Origin: UBA6136 sp964344495
Lineage (GTDB): Bacteria > Pseudomonadota > Gammaproteobacteria > Methylococcales > Methylococcaceae
NCBI GenBank assembly: GCA_964344495.1
Contig: CAYFNI010000006.1
Location: 1 to 40,329, forward strand
DNA: 40,329 nucleotides
Direction: 5' to 3'
Part shown: positions 16,109 to 23,956 of the stretch, one piece after another
Layout: each line of letters opens with the position of its first letter
Numbering within the stretch: the stretch's first letter is position 1
The notes under the pieces: generated by a model
What the model was told of the DNA's origin: nothing
Database searches by the model: none
The model's input: the letters and a program-made list of their open reading frames with translations, nothing else
Program-made: the position numbers and the translations under genes

Positions 16109-16596
16109 GCATCACGGCAATCTACCCCGGGACCTTCGACCCGATCACCAATGGCCATATCGATCTGGCCGGACGGGCGGCGCGGATGTTCGAGCGGGTG
16201 GTGGTCGCCGTGGCCGAAAACCGCAACAAGACGCCGCTATTCACGCTGGAAGAGCGGGTTGCCCTCGCACGCGAGGCCTTGAGCTCCATCCCGCAGGTCG
16301 AGGTCCTGGGCTTCGACACACTGCTGGTCGAGTGCGCGCGTGCAACCGGCAGCCAGGTCATTCTGCGCGGCTTGCGGGCAGTGTCGGACTTCGAGTTCGA
16401 ATTCCAGCTGGCCGGCATGAACCGCCATTTGGGCCCGGAGATCGAAACCGTATTCATGACGCCGGGTGAGCGCTATGCCTTCATTTCGTCGTCACTGATT
16501 CGCGAGATTGCCCGGTTTGGCGGCGATGTCTCGGCCTTTGTTCCGGAAGCGGTCCACACGGCGCTGGCGCTCAAACACCGCTCCCCCCCCTGTTGA
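16105..16596 (+). CDS. coaD: Phosphopantetheine adenylyltransferase
   Basis: CoaD transfers AMP from ATP to 4'-phosphopantetheine, the penultimate step of coenzyme A synthesis. The 163-residue product has the usual length and the nucleotidyltransferase motifs Y-P-G-T-F-D-P-I-T-N-G-H near the N-terminus and I-S-S-S-L-I-R-E near residue 130. Start and stop overlap the rsmD end as ATGA, so translation is coupled. The ferredoxin gene follows after 10 bp, as in many gammaproteobacteria. Confidence 0.97.
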   Translation: MSITAIYPGTFDPITNGHIDLAGRAARMFERVVVAVAENRNKTPLFTLEERVALAREALSSIPQVEVLGFDTLLVECARATGSQVILRGLRAVSDFEFEFQLAGMNRHLGPEIETVFMTPGERYAFISSSLIREIARFGGDVSAFVPEAVHTALALKHRSPPC

Positions 16597-16606
16597 GGTT
16601 CCTCCC

Positions 16607-16855
16607 ATGGCATTGCTGATTACCAACGAGTGCATCAACTGTGATGTCTGCGAGCCGGAGTGCCCGAACGGCGCCATCTCGGAGGGCGAACTGATCTATC
16701 AGATCGACCCCGATTTCTGCACGGAGTGCGTTGGCCATCACGCCGCGCCGCAATGCCTGCGGGTCTGCCCGGTGGAGTGCATCATCCATGATCCCGACCG
16801 CCCGGAAGATCACGCAACCCTGCACCAGAAGTTCCTGAAGTTGAGTTCGCGCTGA
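16607..16855 (+). CDS. 2[4Fe-4S] ferredoxin, YfhL/Alvin type
   Basis: The 82-residue protein has one C-x2-C-x2-C-x3-C-P cluster (C-I-N-C-D-V-C-E-P-E-C-P). A second cluster carries the inserted loop, C-T-E-C then eight residues then C-L-R-V-C-P, and a C-terminal extension follows; these are features of the Allochromatium/YfhL class of low-potential ferredoxins. It acts as a cytoplasmic electron carrier. The ATG at 16607 is chosen because it directly precedes the conserved A-L-L-I-T-N-E-C segment and has a GAGG ribosome-binding site. Its position after coaD matches the conserved order in many gammaproteobacteria. Confidence 0.95.
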   Translation: MALLITNECINCDVCEPECPNGAISEGELIYQIDPDFCTECVGHHAAPQCLRVCPVECIIHDPDRPEDHATLHQKFLKLSSR

Positions 16856-16883
16856 GCGCGGCGGCGTCCCAGGGAGCCACCGG

Positions 16884-18083
16884 CTACCCGGCAAGGTCAC
16901 TGACCTGCGCGTCTTCGCGAGCACGATCCAGATAGAGCCGCGCCTGATCGACTTCCTGGGTCAATGCGGCCACAGTCGTTTGCAGATTGCCGAGCGCCTG
17001 CGTCTTGTAGCTCGCCACCATGTCCATGGTCTGATAGATGTTCTGGAAGGCCTGCTTGAGCTGGTCGAGCCCGACCGCGGCTTGTGCCGCCTGTTCATGC
17101 ACAGTGGCAGCCTGCTGCTTCAATAGCTGGGCAGTGGCCGCAATCAGATTACCGGTGGTCGCGTTCAAGGCGCCGATCTGGTCCAGCACCAGCTTCTGGT
17201 TCGCCAGTGCCTGCGCCACGATCACCGCTGTCCGCAATGCAGACAGCGTGGTGGTGGTGGCCCGATCAACCCCCTTGATCAATTCCAGATTGTTCTTGCG
17301 GATCATGTCCATCGCCAGATAACCCTGCACCATGACCGCCAGCTGGGTCAGCAGATCCTGAACTTTCTGCCGCACGTAGAACAGCAACTCCTCCCTTACG
17401 ACCCGGGCCTTTTCCGGATCGCTGACCTCCAGCGCTTCGAGCTGGGCGCTGATCGCCGCATCGATTTTCTTGCCGAGATAGATGTATTCCTCCAGTCGCT
17501 CCATGATGCGCCAGGCGTTGACCTTTTCTTCCTCGACTGCGGCGTTGTCCTTGCGCAGTTCATCCTGACCGTTGTAGAGCGCCTTGATGATGGCATCAAG
17601 ATGCGACTGAGCCGACTCGTACTGGCGGAAATAGTCCTGCAGATGGCTGCCCCAGGGGATCAGCCCGAGCAGCTTTTTCGGCTGCAGCAAGTGCGGCTTG
17701 CGGGAAGGATCCAGGGCTTCCACTCGCTGCCGCAAATCCAGCAATGAACGTGACAGGCTGGATCCGGCATCGTACAGGCCGGCATTCATGGCTCGCACCG
17801 GTTGTTGCAGCAGCCGACTGGAAAGGCTCGCGGCCGCGCGAATCTCCTCATTGGCCAGCGTATGGACACCGGAGACCTTGGTCTTGAACGCCTCGCTGTG
17901 GACCTGTTCGGCGAGGATGATGCGCAGAAAGGCATCGACCTTCAGATCCAGCTCGACAGTTTTGGCAGGTTCGAGCTTGACCAGCCCCTCGGCACGCTCG
18001 GGCGCCACCGGGGCAACCGGCGCGGGGGGTGTCAGGGATTCGGGTGGCGTGAGATCAAGTGGCGCTGCAGGGGGAACTGTCAT
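16884..18083 (-). CDS. TelA/KlaA-family toxic-anion-resistance protein
   Basis: The 399-residue product starts with a Pro-rich, probably disordered segment (residues 1-45). Long amphipathic helices follow that are typical of the TelA/KlaA family, for example P-K-K-L-L-G-L-I-P-W-G, Y-I-Y-L-G-K-K-I-D and Q-G-Y-L-A-M-D-M-I. Members have been linked to tellurite resistance, but the chromosomal copies have no agreed function. I infer a cytoplasmic coiled-coil-rich scaffold. The start at 18083 is chosen because sequence further upstream lies in the gap promoter region and lacks family similarity; its ribosome-binding site is weak. It is convergent with the ferredoxin gene and divergent from gap. 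Confidence 0.82.
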   Translation of the reverse strand: MTVPPAAPLDLTPPESLTPPAPVAPVAPERAEGLVKLEPAKTVELDLKVDAFLRIILAEQVHSEAFKTKVSGVHTLANEEIRAAASLSSRLLQQPVRAMNAGLYDAGSSLSRSLLDLRQRVEALDPSRKPHLLQPKKLLGLIPWGSHLQDYFRQYESAQSHLDAIIKALYNGQDELRKDNAAVEEEKVNAWRIMERLEEYIYLGKKIDAAISAQLEALEVSDPEKARVVREELLFYVRQKVQDLLTQLAVMVQGYLAMDMIRKNNLELIKGVDRATTTTLSALRTAVIVAQALANQKLVLDQIGALNATTGNLIAATAQLLKQQAATVHEQAAQAAVGLDQLKQAFQNIYQTMDMVASYKTQALGNLQTTVAALTQEVDQARLYLDRAREDAQVSDLAG

Positions 18084-18419
18084 GGCTATGTCATCACCGG
18101 GTAAATGTGCCCCATATCGAGGGCGGGGTACGAAAAAGCGCCAGACACTGTGGCCGGCGTACTCGATTGTAGCGGATATGGCAACAAAGGCAGGCTTTGC
18201 TGGACTGAACTGGGCTGAATTGCTATATTGGCCACAATTTTGCCGGAGTGCGCTGCAATTTTGTTTTGCGGCCTCTGCGCCGGGCGCAATGCCCAGATTT
18301 TCGCTTATCCACGAAACTTCCGACCCGATATTTGGACCCCCGGGCCTGCTGCACGGATCGATGCTAGCCGGAATTCGCGAGCGATTGGTTACCCTCACTT
18401 AGCGTATTGGAGATTAGGC
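18084..18419. other. Divergent promoter region between telA-like gene and gap
   Basis: This 336-bp stretch has no convincing coding frame and must hold the telA-like and gap promoters. The plus strand carries one good sigma-70-type candidate at 18201-18229, listed separately. The roughly 190-base leader between it and gap is long enough for additional regulation, but I see no recognisable riboswitch. Confidence 0.4.
18201..18229 (+). promoter_or_regulatory. Candidate sigma-70 promoter for gap-pyk-fbp
   Basis: An extended -10 element, TGcTATATT (18221-18229), is preceded with exact 17-bp spacing by TGGACT (18201-18206), which matches four of six bases of TTGACA. It points toward gap. Confidence 0.4.
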
Positions 18420-19448
18420 ATGACGATTAAAGTTGCAATCAACGGCTATGGCCGCATCGGACGAAATGTACTGAGAGCCCTGTTTGAGTCCGGACGGAAT
18501 GACGTTGAAATCGTAGCGATCAACGATCTGGGCGATGCCAAGATCAACGCGCACCTGACCAAGCGTGACACCGTGCATGGCCCTTTCAATGGTACGGTTG
18601 AAGTCGGCGACGGCGCCATCATCGTCAATGGCAAGGCCATCAAGGCATTCTCCGAGCGCGATCCGTCCAAGCTGCCGTGGGGCGCTCTGGGCGTCGATGT
18701 GGTCCTGGAATGTACCGGCATTTTCCGCAACAAGGAAAAATGCATGGCACACATCCAGGCCGGCGCCAAGAAGGTCATCATTTCGGCTCCGGCCGACGGC
18801 AATGCCGCTGACGCGACTATCGTCTACGGTGTCAACCACGGCGTTCTGAAGGCCACCGATCAGGTCATCTCCAACGCATCCTGCACGACCAACTGCCTGG
18901 CGCCGCTGGTTCAACCGCTGCATGCCAAGCTGGGCCTGGTCTCCGGCCTGATGACCACCATCCATTCCTACACCAACGATCAGGTTCTGACCGACGTGTA
19001 CCACAGCGACATGTACCGCGCTCGCGCCGCCGCGCTGAACATGATCCCGACCAAGACCGGCGCCGCTCAGGCGGTGGGTCTGGTGCTGCCGGAACTGANN
19101 NNNNNNNNGGAACTGAACGGCAAGCTGTCCGGTTTCGCGATTCGTGTCCCGACCGCCAACGTTTCGGTAGTTGATCTGACCTTCATCGCCAGCCGCGACA
19201 CCAACAAGGATGAAGTCAACGCCATCCTCAAGGAAGCGTCCGAGGGGGCACTGAAGGGCATCCTGGGGTATAACGTCGAGCCGCTGGTGTCGAGCGACTT
19301 CAACCATACCACCACGTCGTCGAATTTCGACGCCACCCAGACTCAAGTGATCGGCAACCTCGTCAAGGTTCTGTCCTGGTACGACAACGAATGGGGCTTC
19401 TCCAATCGCATGCTGGACACCACCGTCGCGCTGATGAACGCGAAGTAA
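18420..19448 (+). CDS. gap: Glyceraldehyde-3-phosphate dehydrogenase, with embedded assembly gap
   Basis: GAPDH interconverts glyceraldehyde-3-phosphate and 1,3-bisphosphoglycerate in glycolysis and the Calvin cycle. The NAD(P)-binding start I-N-G-Y-G-R-I-G-R and the catalytic S-N-A-S-C-T-T-N with C155 are clear. As written the frame is 342 residues, but ten Ns (19099-19108) interrupt it, and the same eight bases GGAACTGA stand on both sides of the Ns. Collapsing one copy plus the Ns removes six codons and gives L-P-E-L-N-G-K-L-S-G-F-A, which is normal for the family, and a 336-residue protein. The start at 18420 has a GGAG ribosome-binding site; an in-frame upstream extension is not plausible. 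It is the first gene of gap-pyk-fbp. Confidence 0.96.
   Translation: MTIKVAINGYGRIGRNVLRALFESGRNDVEIVAINDLGDAKINAHLTKRDTVHGPFNGTVEVGDGAIIVNGKAIKAFSERDPSKLPWGALGVDVVLECTGIFRNKEKCMAHIQAGAKKVIISAPADGNAADATIVYGVNHGVLKATDQVISNASCTTNCLAPLVQPLHAKLGLVSGLMTTIHSYTNDQVLTDVYHSDMYRARAAALNMIPTKTGAAQAVGLVLPELXXXXELNGKLSGFAIRVPTANVSVVDLTFIASRDTNKDEVNAILKEASEGALKGILGYNVEPLVSSDFNHTTTSSNFDATQTQVIGNLVKVLSWYDNEWGFSNRMLDTTVALMNAK
19099..19108. other. Assembly gap (10 N) flanked by a duplicated 8-mer
   Basis: The ten Ns stand between two copies of GGAACTGA (19091-19098 and 19109-19116). This is the pattern left when two contigs with a short unmerged overlap are scaffolded. It is not biological sequence. Confidence 0.95.
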
Positions 19449-19482
19449 ACGCGGGTTCCTCATCCAAGCAAGTCGTTCACCA

Positions 19483-19508
19483 GTAGGGCCACCCAGTTGT
19501 GGCCCTAC
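19483..19508 (+). promoter_or_regulatory. Intercistronic stem-loop between gap and pyk
   Basis: A perfect 10-bp inverted repeat, GTAGGGCCAC and its complement, has a 6-base loop (CCAGTT). No T-run follows, so it is not a standard terminator. It could protect the gap message or dampen read-through into pyk, which starts 22 bases later. Confidence 0.55.
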
Positions 19509-19530
19509 GCACACCGGATAGTGGGTTTCT

Positions 19531-21027
19531 ATGTCAAAAGTTTTCCGCCGCACCAAAATCATCGCCACGCTGGGGCCGGCCTCGGAATCACCCGAGGTAC
19601 TGGAAAAAGTCCTGCGCGCCGGCGCCGATGTGGTCCGCCTCAATTTCTCTCACGGCACCGCTGACGAGCACCGTGCGCGCGCCGAACGGGTTCGTTCGAT
19701 CGCCCATAAACTCAACCGGCATGTCGCCATCCTGGCTGACCTGCAAGGCCCGAAGATCCGGGTGGAGAAATTCAAGGACAACCGCAAAATTCTGCTTGAA
19801 GTCGGCCAGAAGTTCGATCTGGACACCGCATTTCCTGCCGATGAGGGCGATGAAACACAGGTGGGCTGCAGCTATGAGCCGCTACCCCGTGACGTCAAGA
19901 AAGACGACATCCTGCTGCTGAACGACGGCCTGATCGTGATGAAGGTCGACGAAGTCGTCGGCACCCGGGTCAAATGCACGGTGACGGTGGGCGGTGTCCT
20001 GTCCAACCGCAAGGGCATCAACAAGCTGGGTGGCGGTCTCTCGGCCCCGGCACTGACCGACAAGGACAAGGAAGATCTCAAGACTGCCGTCAGCATCGGC
20101 GCCGATTACCTTGCCATCTCCTTTCCCCGGTCGCGGGAGGACATGGAGGAAGCCCGCCGCATGCTCGATGAACTCGGTAGCGACATGGGCCTGGTGGCCA
20201 AGGTCGAACGTGCCGAAGCCATTCTGGAAGGCACGATCGAAGGCATCATCGAAGCCTCGGACGCCATCATGGTGGCGCGCGGCGATCTCGGTGTCGAAAT
20301 CGGCGATGCCCGTCTGCCCCATGTCCAGAAACACCTGATCCGCCTGGCGCGCACCTACAATAAGGTGGCAATCACGGCGACCCAGATGATGGAGTCCATG
20401 ATCACCAATCCGGTGCCGACCCGCGCCGAAGTGTCCGACGTTGCCAATGCCGTGTTTGACGGCACCGACGCCGTCATGCTCTCTGCCGAAACGGCCTCGG
20501 GCGACTTCCCCGATCTGGCGGTCAAGGCCATGGCCCAGATTTGCGTGGAAGCGGAAAAGTATCCGCGTGAGAAATCCAAGCACCGGCTGCACGAACGTTT
20601 TGAGAAGATTGACGAATCGATCGCGCTCGCGGCCATGTATGCGGCCAACCACCTCGAAGTGCGGGCCATCGGGGCACTGACCGAAACCGGCTCCACGCCG
20701 CTCTGGATGTCGCGCATCAGTTCGGGCATCCCGATCTATGCCCTGACCGCGCACGAAAAGACCTGCCGCCGCGTCACGCTGTTCCGTGGTGTTTACCCGA
20801 TCAGTTTCAACCCGGTGGGGATCGTCGACCATGCCGTGTTGAACCGGGCGATTGTCGAGGAATTCATGCGTCGCGGCCTGGTCGATTCCGATGACATCAT
20901 CATTCTGACCAAGGGCGACCTGATGGGAACCCGCGGCGGCACCAATGCCATGAAGATCGCCAGCATTCCGGAAGTTCTGGCCGCTGCGCCGGACGACTGG
21001 AAATCCCACTGCCCAGCCAGCCAATAA
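19531..21027 (+). CDS. pyk: Pyruvate kinase
   Basis: Pyruvate kinase converts phosphoenolpyruvate and ADP to pyruvate and ATP. The 498-residue product shows the N-terminal T-K-I-I-A-T-L-G-P-A-S, the R-L-N-F-S-H-G-T segment, the catalytic-lysine region L-V-A-K-V-E-R-A-E-A, the metal-binding M-V-A-R-G-D-L-G-V-E, and A-T-Q-M-M-E-S-M. The allosteric C-terminal domain is present. It lies 82 bp after gap, with a stem-loop in between, and is followed after 27 bp by fbp. The grouping mixes glycolytic and gluconeogenic/Calvin-cycle steps, which fits carbon flow management in an autotroph. Confidence 0.97.
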   Translation: MSKVFRRTKIIATLGPASESPEVLEKVLRAGADVVRLNFSHGTADEHRARAERVRSIAHKLNRHVAILADLQGPKIRVEKFKDNRKILLEVGQKFDLDTAFPADEGDETQVGCSYEPLPRDVKKDDILLLNDGLIVMKVDEVVGTRVKCTVTVGGVLSNRKGINKLGGGLSAPALTDKDKEDLKTAVSIGADYLAISFPRSREDMEEARRMLDELGSDMGLVAKVERAEAILEGTIEGIIEASDAIMVARGDLGVEIGDARLPHVQKHLIRLARTYNKVAITATQMMESMITNPVPTRAEVSDVANAVFDGTDAVMLSAETASGDFPDLAVKAMAQICVEAEKYPREKSKHRLHERFEKIDESIALAAMYAANHLEVRAIGALTETGSTPLWMSRISSGIPIYALTAHEKTCRRVTLFRGVYPISFNPVGIVDHAVLNRAIVEEFMRRGLVDSDDIIILTKGDLMGTRGGTNAMKIASIPEVLAAAPDDWKSHCPASQ

Positions 21028-21054
21028 TCAAAACGACAGGTTCAGGAGGACATC

Positions 21055-22056
21055 ATGATCGGTCAACAGCTGACCCAATTTCTCATCAACGAGCAACGCA
21101 AGATTCCCGGCGCGACCGGGGAACTGACCCTGCTGCTGAACGACATCGCGTCGGCCTGCAAGGCCATTGGCCATGAGGTGAACCGTGGTGCACTGGCCGG
21201 CAACCTCGACGTGATCGGTTCCGAAAACGTGCAGGGCGAAGTCCAGAAGAAGCTGGATGTACTGTCCAATGACATTTTCATCCGTTCGCTGGAATGGACC
21301 GGTCATCTGGCGGCCATGGCCTCCGAGGAAAATGACGAAATCATTCCGATTCCGGCCGAGTACCCGAAAGGCAAATACCTGATCGCCTTCGATCCGCTGG
21401 ACGGCTCCGGCAACATCGAGGTTAATCTGTCGATCGGCACCATCTTTTCCATCCTGCGCGCCCCGGAAGGCAAGGCTACGATTACCGCCGAGGATTTCAT
21501 GCAGAAAGGCACCGATCAGGTCGCTGCTGGCTTCTGCATCTACGGTCCGACCACCATCCTGATCCTGACCACCGGTCAGGGCGTCAATGGCTTCACCCTG
21601 GACCGCAACATCGGGGAATTCGTTCTGACCCACCCAAACATCCGGGTGCCGGAAGATACCTCCGAATTCGCTATCAACATGTCCAACCACCGGTTCTGGG
21701 AAGAGCCTGTGCGGCGCTATGTCGACGAGTGCGTCAAGGGCAAGGCCGGCGGCCGCGAAAAGGATTTCAACATGCGCTGGCTGGCTTCCATGGTGGCAGA
21801 GGTTTATCGCGTCCTGATGCGGGGCGGCCTGTTCACCTACCCGATGGACGAAAAGCTCAAGACCAAGGGCGGCCGTCTGCGTCTGCTCTATGAAGCCAAT
21901 CCGATGGGCTTCATCATCGAACAGGCGGGCGGCGTGGCATCCACCGGCCGCGAGCGCATCCTGACCATCCAGCCGACCGGCATCCACCAGCGTGTGCCGG
22001 TGATCCTGGGTTCGAAGAACGAGGTCGAGCGCCTGGAGTCTTACCACAAGGCGTGA
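21055..22056 (+). CDS. fbp: Fructose-1,6-bisphosphatase, class I
   Basis: Class I FBPase hydrolyses fructose-1,6-bisphosphate to fructose-6-phosphate in gluconeogenesis and the Calvin cycle. The 333-residue product has the metal- and phosphate-binding motif F-D-P-L-D-G-S-G-N-I-E and the upstream A-S-E-E-N-D-E-I segment, and it ends with the usual helical tail. A CAGGAGGACATC ribosome-binding site precedes the ATG. It is the last gene of gap-pyk-fbp and is followed by a terminator at 22090. Confidence 0.97.
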   Translation: MIGQQLTQFLINEQRKIPGATGELTLLLNDIASACKAIGHEVNRGALAGNLDVIGSENVQGEVQKKLDVLSNDIFIRSLEWTGHLAAMASEENDEIIPIPAEYPKGKYLIAFDPLDGSGNIEVNLSIGTIFSILRAPEGKATITAEDFMQKGTDQVAAGFCIYGPTTILILTTGQGVNGFTLDRNIGEFVLTHPNIRVPEDTSEFAINMSNHRFWEEPVRRYVDECVKGKAGGREKDFNMRWLASMVAEVYRVLMRGGLFTYPMDEKLKTKGGRLRLLYEANPMGFIIEQAGGVASTGRERILTIQPTGIHQRVPVILGSKNEVERLESYHKA

Positions 22057-22089
22057 TGCAACCGGGTTACCCCCGGGACCTCCCCAACC

Positions 22090-22114
22090 AAAAGCCCCGC
22101 GTGACGGGGCTTTT
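22090..22114. terminator. Bidirectional rho-independent terminator between fbp and ureG
   Basis: A GC-rich six-pair stem (GCCCCG/CGGGGC, 22094-22110) has a five-base loop and is flanked by A4 and T4. It should end the gap-pyk-fbp transcript and, read on the other strand, the converging urease operon. Confidence 0.85.
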
Positions 22115-22192
22115 GTGTATCGGGTCAGCGGCCCATGGGGCGACCTCCCATCCTTCAAGCATCTGCACGTTCGACCGCCACTCGCTGAGGGC

Positions 22193-22831
22193 CTACTCAG
22201 GTCGTTCGAGCGCTGCCGCGGTATCCAGCTGCCCCTGCCGGACAATAAACGCATCGACCAGATCCAGCCCCTGGCCGATCTTGATGTTCGTAAACAGGAA
22301 CGGGCGATCGCCGCGCATGGTTCGCGCATCCCGATCCATCACCTCCAGCGAGGCGCCCACATGAGGTGCCAGATCGATCTTGTTGATGACCAGCAGATCC
22401 GACCGGGTGATACCGGGCCCGCCCTTGCGCGGAATCTTGTCACCCGCCGAAACATCAATCACATACAGTGTCAGGTCGGCCAGTTCAGGACTGAACGTCG
22501 CACTCAGGTTATCGCCGCCGCTCTCGACCAAGATCAGATCCAGATCCGGGAAACGCTCACAGAGGGTTTCGACCGCGGCAAGGTTCATGGAGGCATCTTC
22601 ACGGATGGCGGTGTGGGGACAGCCCCCCGTCTCGACCCCCAGAATTCGATCTTCGGTCAGTGACTCGTTTCTGATCAGGAACTGCTGATCTTCCTTGGTG
22701 TAGATGTCATTCGTGACCACGGCCATCTGATACCGGTCCCGCATGCGTTTGCACAGGGCGTCTACCAGCGCCGTTTTACCGGATCCTACCGGACCGCCGA
22801 CGCCAACGGTCAACACACGCTTCCGTGTCAT
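22193..22831 (-). CDS. ureG: Urease accessory GTPase UreG
   Basis: UreG is the SIMIBI-class GTPase that delivers nickel to apo-urease together with UreD, UreF and UreE. The 212-residue product begins T-R-K-R-V-L-T-V-G-V-G-G-P-V-G-S-G-K-T, which is the P-loop (about residues 13-20). It has the conserved nickel-site C-P-H region (V-E-T-G-G-C-P-H-T-A-I-R-E-D) and the guanine-specificity motif V-I-N-K-I-D. An AAAGGAG ribosome-binding site precedes the ATG. It is the last gene of the operon and lies 11 bp after ureF. Confidence 0.97.
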   Translation of the reverse strand: MTRKRVLTVGVGGPVGSGKTALVDALCKRMRDRYQMAVVTNDIYTKEDQQFLIRNESLTEDRILGVETGGCPHTAIREDASMNLAAVETLCERFPDLDLILVESGGDNLSATFSPELADLTLYVIDVSAGDKIPRKGGPGITRSDLLVINKIDLAPHVGASLEVMDRDARTMRGDRPFLFTNIKIGQGLDLVDAFIVRQGQLDTAAALERPE

Positions 22832-22842
22832 CTTGATCTCCT

Positions 22843-23517
22843 TTACGAACGAAACAATCTTGAGTACTGGACTTCATGCCGGCTGCTGGCAAGCCCTACC
22901 GCAAAAGCACTGCGACCGATGTCATGATCCTCGAGACGCTGCGCCCGGGCTACGGCCGCCGGAATGTCCCGCGCGACCCCGTGCAGGAGGGTCTGACCTG
23001 AACCTTGTCCCAATGGAATCAATTTCATGGCCGATAGCACCTGATTCTCAAGCCAGTTCCACGCCAGCCCGATCGCAGCCGGGTGCGCCGAAATCGACCA
23101 TCGCACGGAAGCGAGCGCGAATGAGCCGGAAAAACTGGCCAGCGGGTGCCTGAGCCACTGCTCGGCTTCGGCAACCCCTAGTCCGCGCAAAACCCGCATC
23201 AAGGCCTGACCTACCTGCTGGTCCTCAAACCGCAATTCAGCCGTTTCACGGCAGGCCCGAAGCGTGAGACTCCACTGCAGCAGATCCTCCACATTGCCCT
23301 GCCCCCAGGCGTCATGCAGCCGGAAGAAAAGCGGCAGATCCGTGAATGTGAGCACCTCCATCAAACACCCCCTGATCCAGTCTCGGGTGCTGGCCTCATC
23401 GTACACCCAGCCCTCATGCACCGCCGTCTCCATGCCCTGCGAATAGCTGTAGGCGCCCGTCGGCGTAGAGGGACTGACCAGTTGCAGCAGTCTCAACAGA
23501 TCCAGGTCAGTGACCAT
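22843..23517 (-). CDS. ureF: Urease accessory protein UreF
   Basis: UreF bridges UreD and UreG in the nickel-insertion complex and acts on the UreG GTPase. The 224-residue product, started at 23517, shows the conserved N-terminal L-L-R-L-L-Q-L-V-S-P-S-T-P-T-G-A-Y-S-Y-S-Q-G, with F replaced by Y in the S-Y-S-Q-G segment. The conserved E-x-A-V and C-terminal S-R-H-E-x-Q-Y-S-R-L-F-R-S pattern is also present. The longer frame to 23574 overlaps ureE deeply and is not used. It overlaps the ureE end by 11 bp, which indicates coupled translation. Confidence 0.95.
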   Translation of the reverse strand: MVTDLDLLRLLQLVSPSTPTGAYSYSQGMETAVHEGWVYDEASTRDWIRGCLMEVLTFTDLPLFFRLHDAWGQGNVEDLLQWSLTLRACRETAELRFEDQQVGQALMRVLRGLGVAEAEQWLRHPLASFSGSFALASVRWSISAHPAAIGLAWNWLENQVLSAMKLIPLGQGSGQTLLHGVARDIPAAVARAQRLEDHDIGRSAFAVGLASSRHEVQYSRLFRS

Positions 23518-23944
23518 GTGGCAACCCCTGATATGCGCCCGGTTCCGGCTCGAACGGCAATTGGGCATGGGCAACCTGCAGGCCGCGCTGCCGAATCAGG
23601 TCGTCAAGGACATGATCGGTCAGGTAGCGCAACTCACCCGGAAGAATCTGCAAGGGCACATGGCGGTTGCCGAGGTGATAACAGGTTGTGGCCCGCAGGT
23701 CCGGGTCCGCGATCATGACGACGGACACCGACTCTGGCTGACAACGTACCCGGACCACCCGCCCCTCCGGCCCGGTCAGGCAATCGCCATCACGCAGGAT
23801 AGCTCCACGCGGCAGGAATATACCCACCGCTTCGCCACTCTCCAGCCGCGCCAGAAATCGGGATTTCTGGCGGGCTTCAAAGCTCAGACTCAAGGTGTCC
23901 GTGCAGACAGAACCCGGTGGAGCAAAAGCAGTCAGGCTGGCCAC
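23507..23944 (-). CDS. ureE: Urease nickel metallochaperone UreE
   Basis: UreE binds nickel and passes it to UreG. The 145-residue product has the urease-accessory N-terminal domain, then the metal-binding domain with Y-H-L-G-N-R-H-V-P-L-Q-I, which contains the conserved interfacial histidine. The C-terminal tail is short and ends P-H-G-H, lacking the long His-rich tail of Klebsiella UreE, so its nickel storage capacity should be low. It lies 12 bp after ureC. Confidence 0.94.
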   Translation of the reverse strand: MASLTAFAPPGSVCTDTLSLSFEARQKSRFLARLESGEAVGIFLPRGAILRDGDCLTGPEGRVVRVRCQPESVSVVMIADPDLRATTCYHLGNRHVPLQILPGELRYLTDHVLDDLIRQRGLQVAHAQLPFEPEPGAYQGLPHGH

Positions 23945-23956
23945 GTGAGCACTCCG

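Noticed and set aside
18414..19643. A long minus-strand frame across gap and into pyk
   Set aside because: It reads through two well-supported genes and the N gap and has no recognisable domain.
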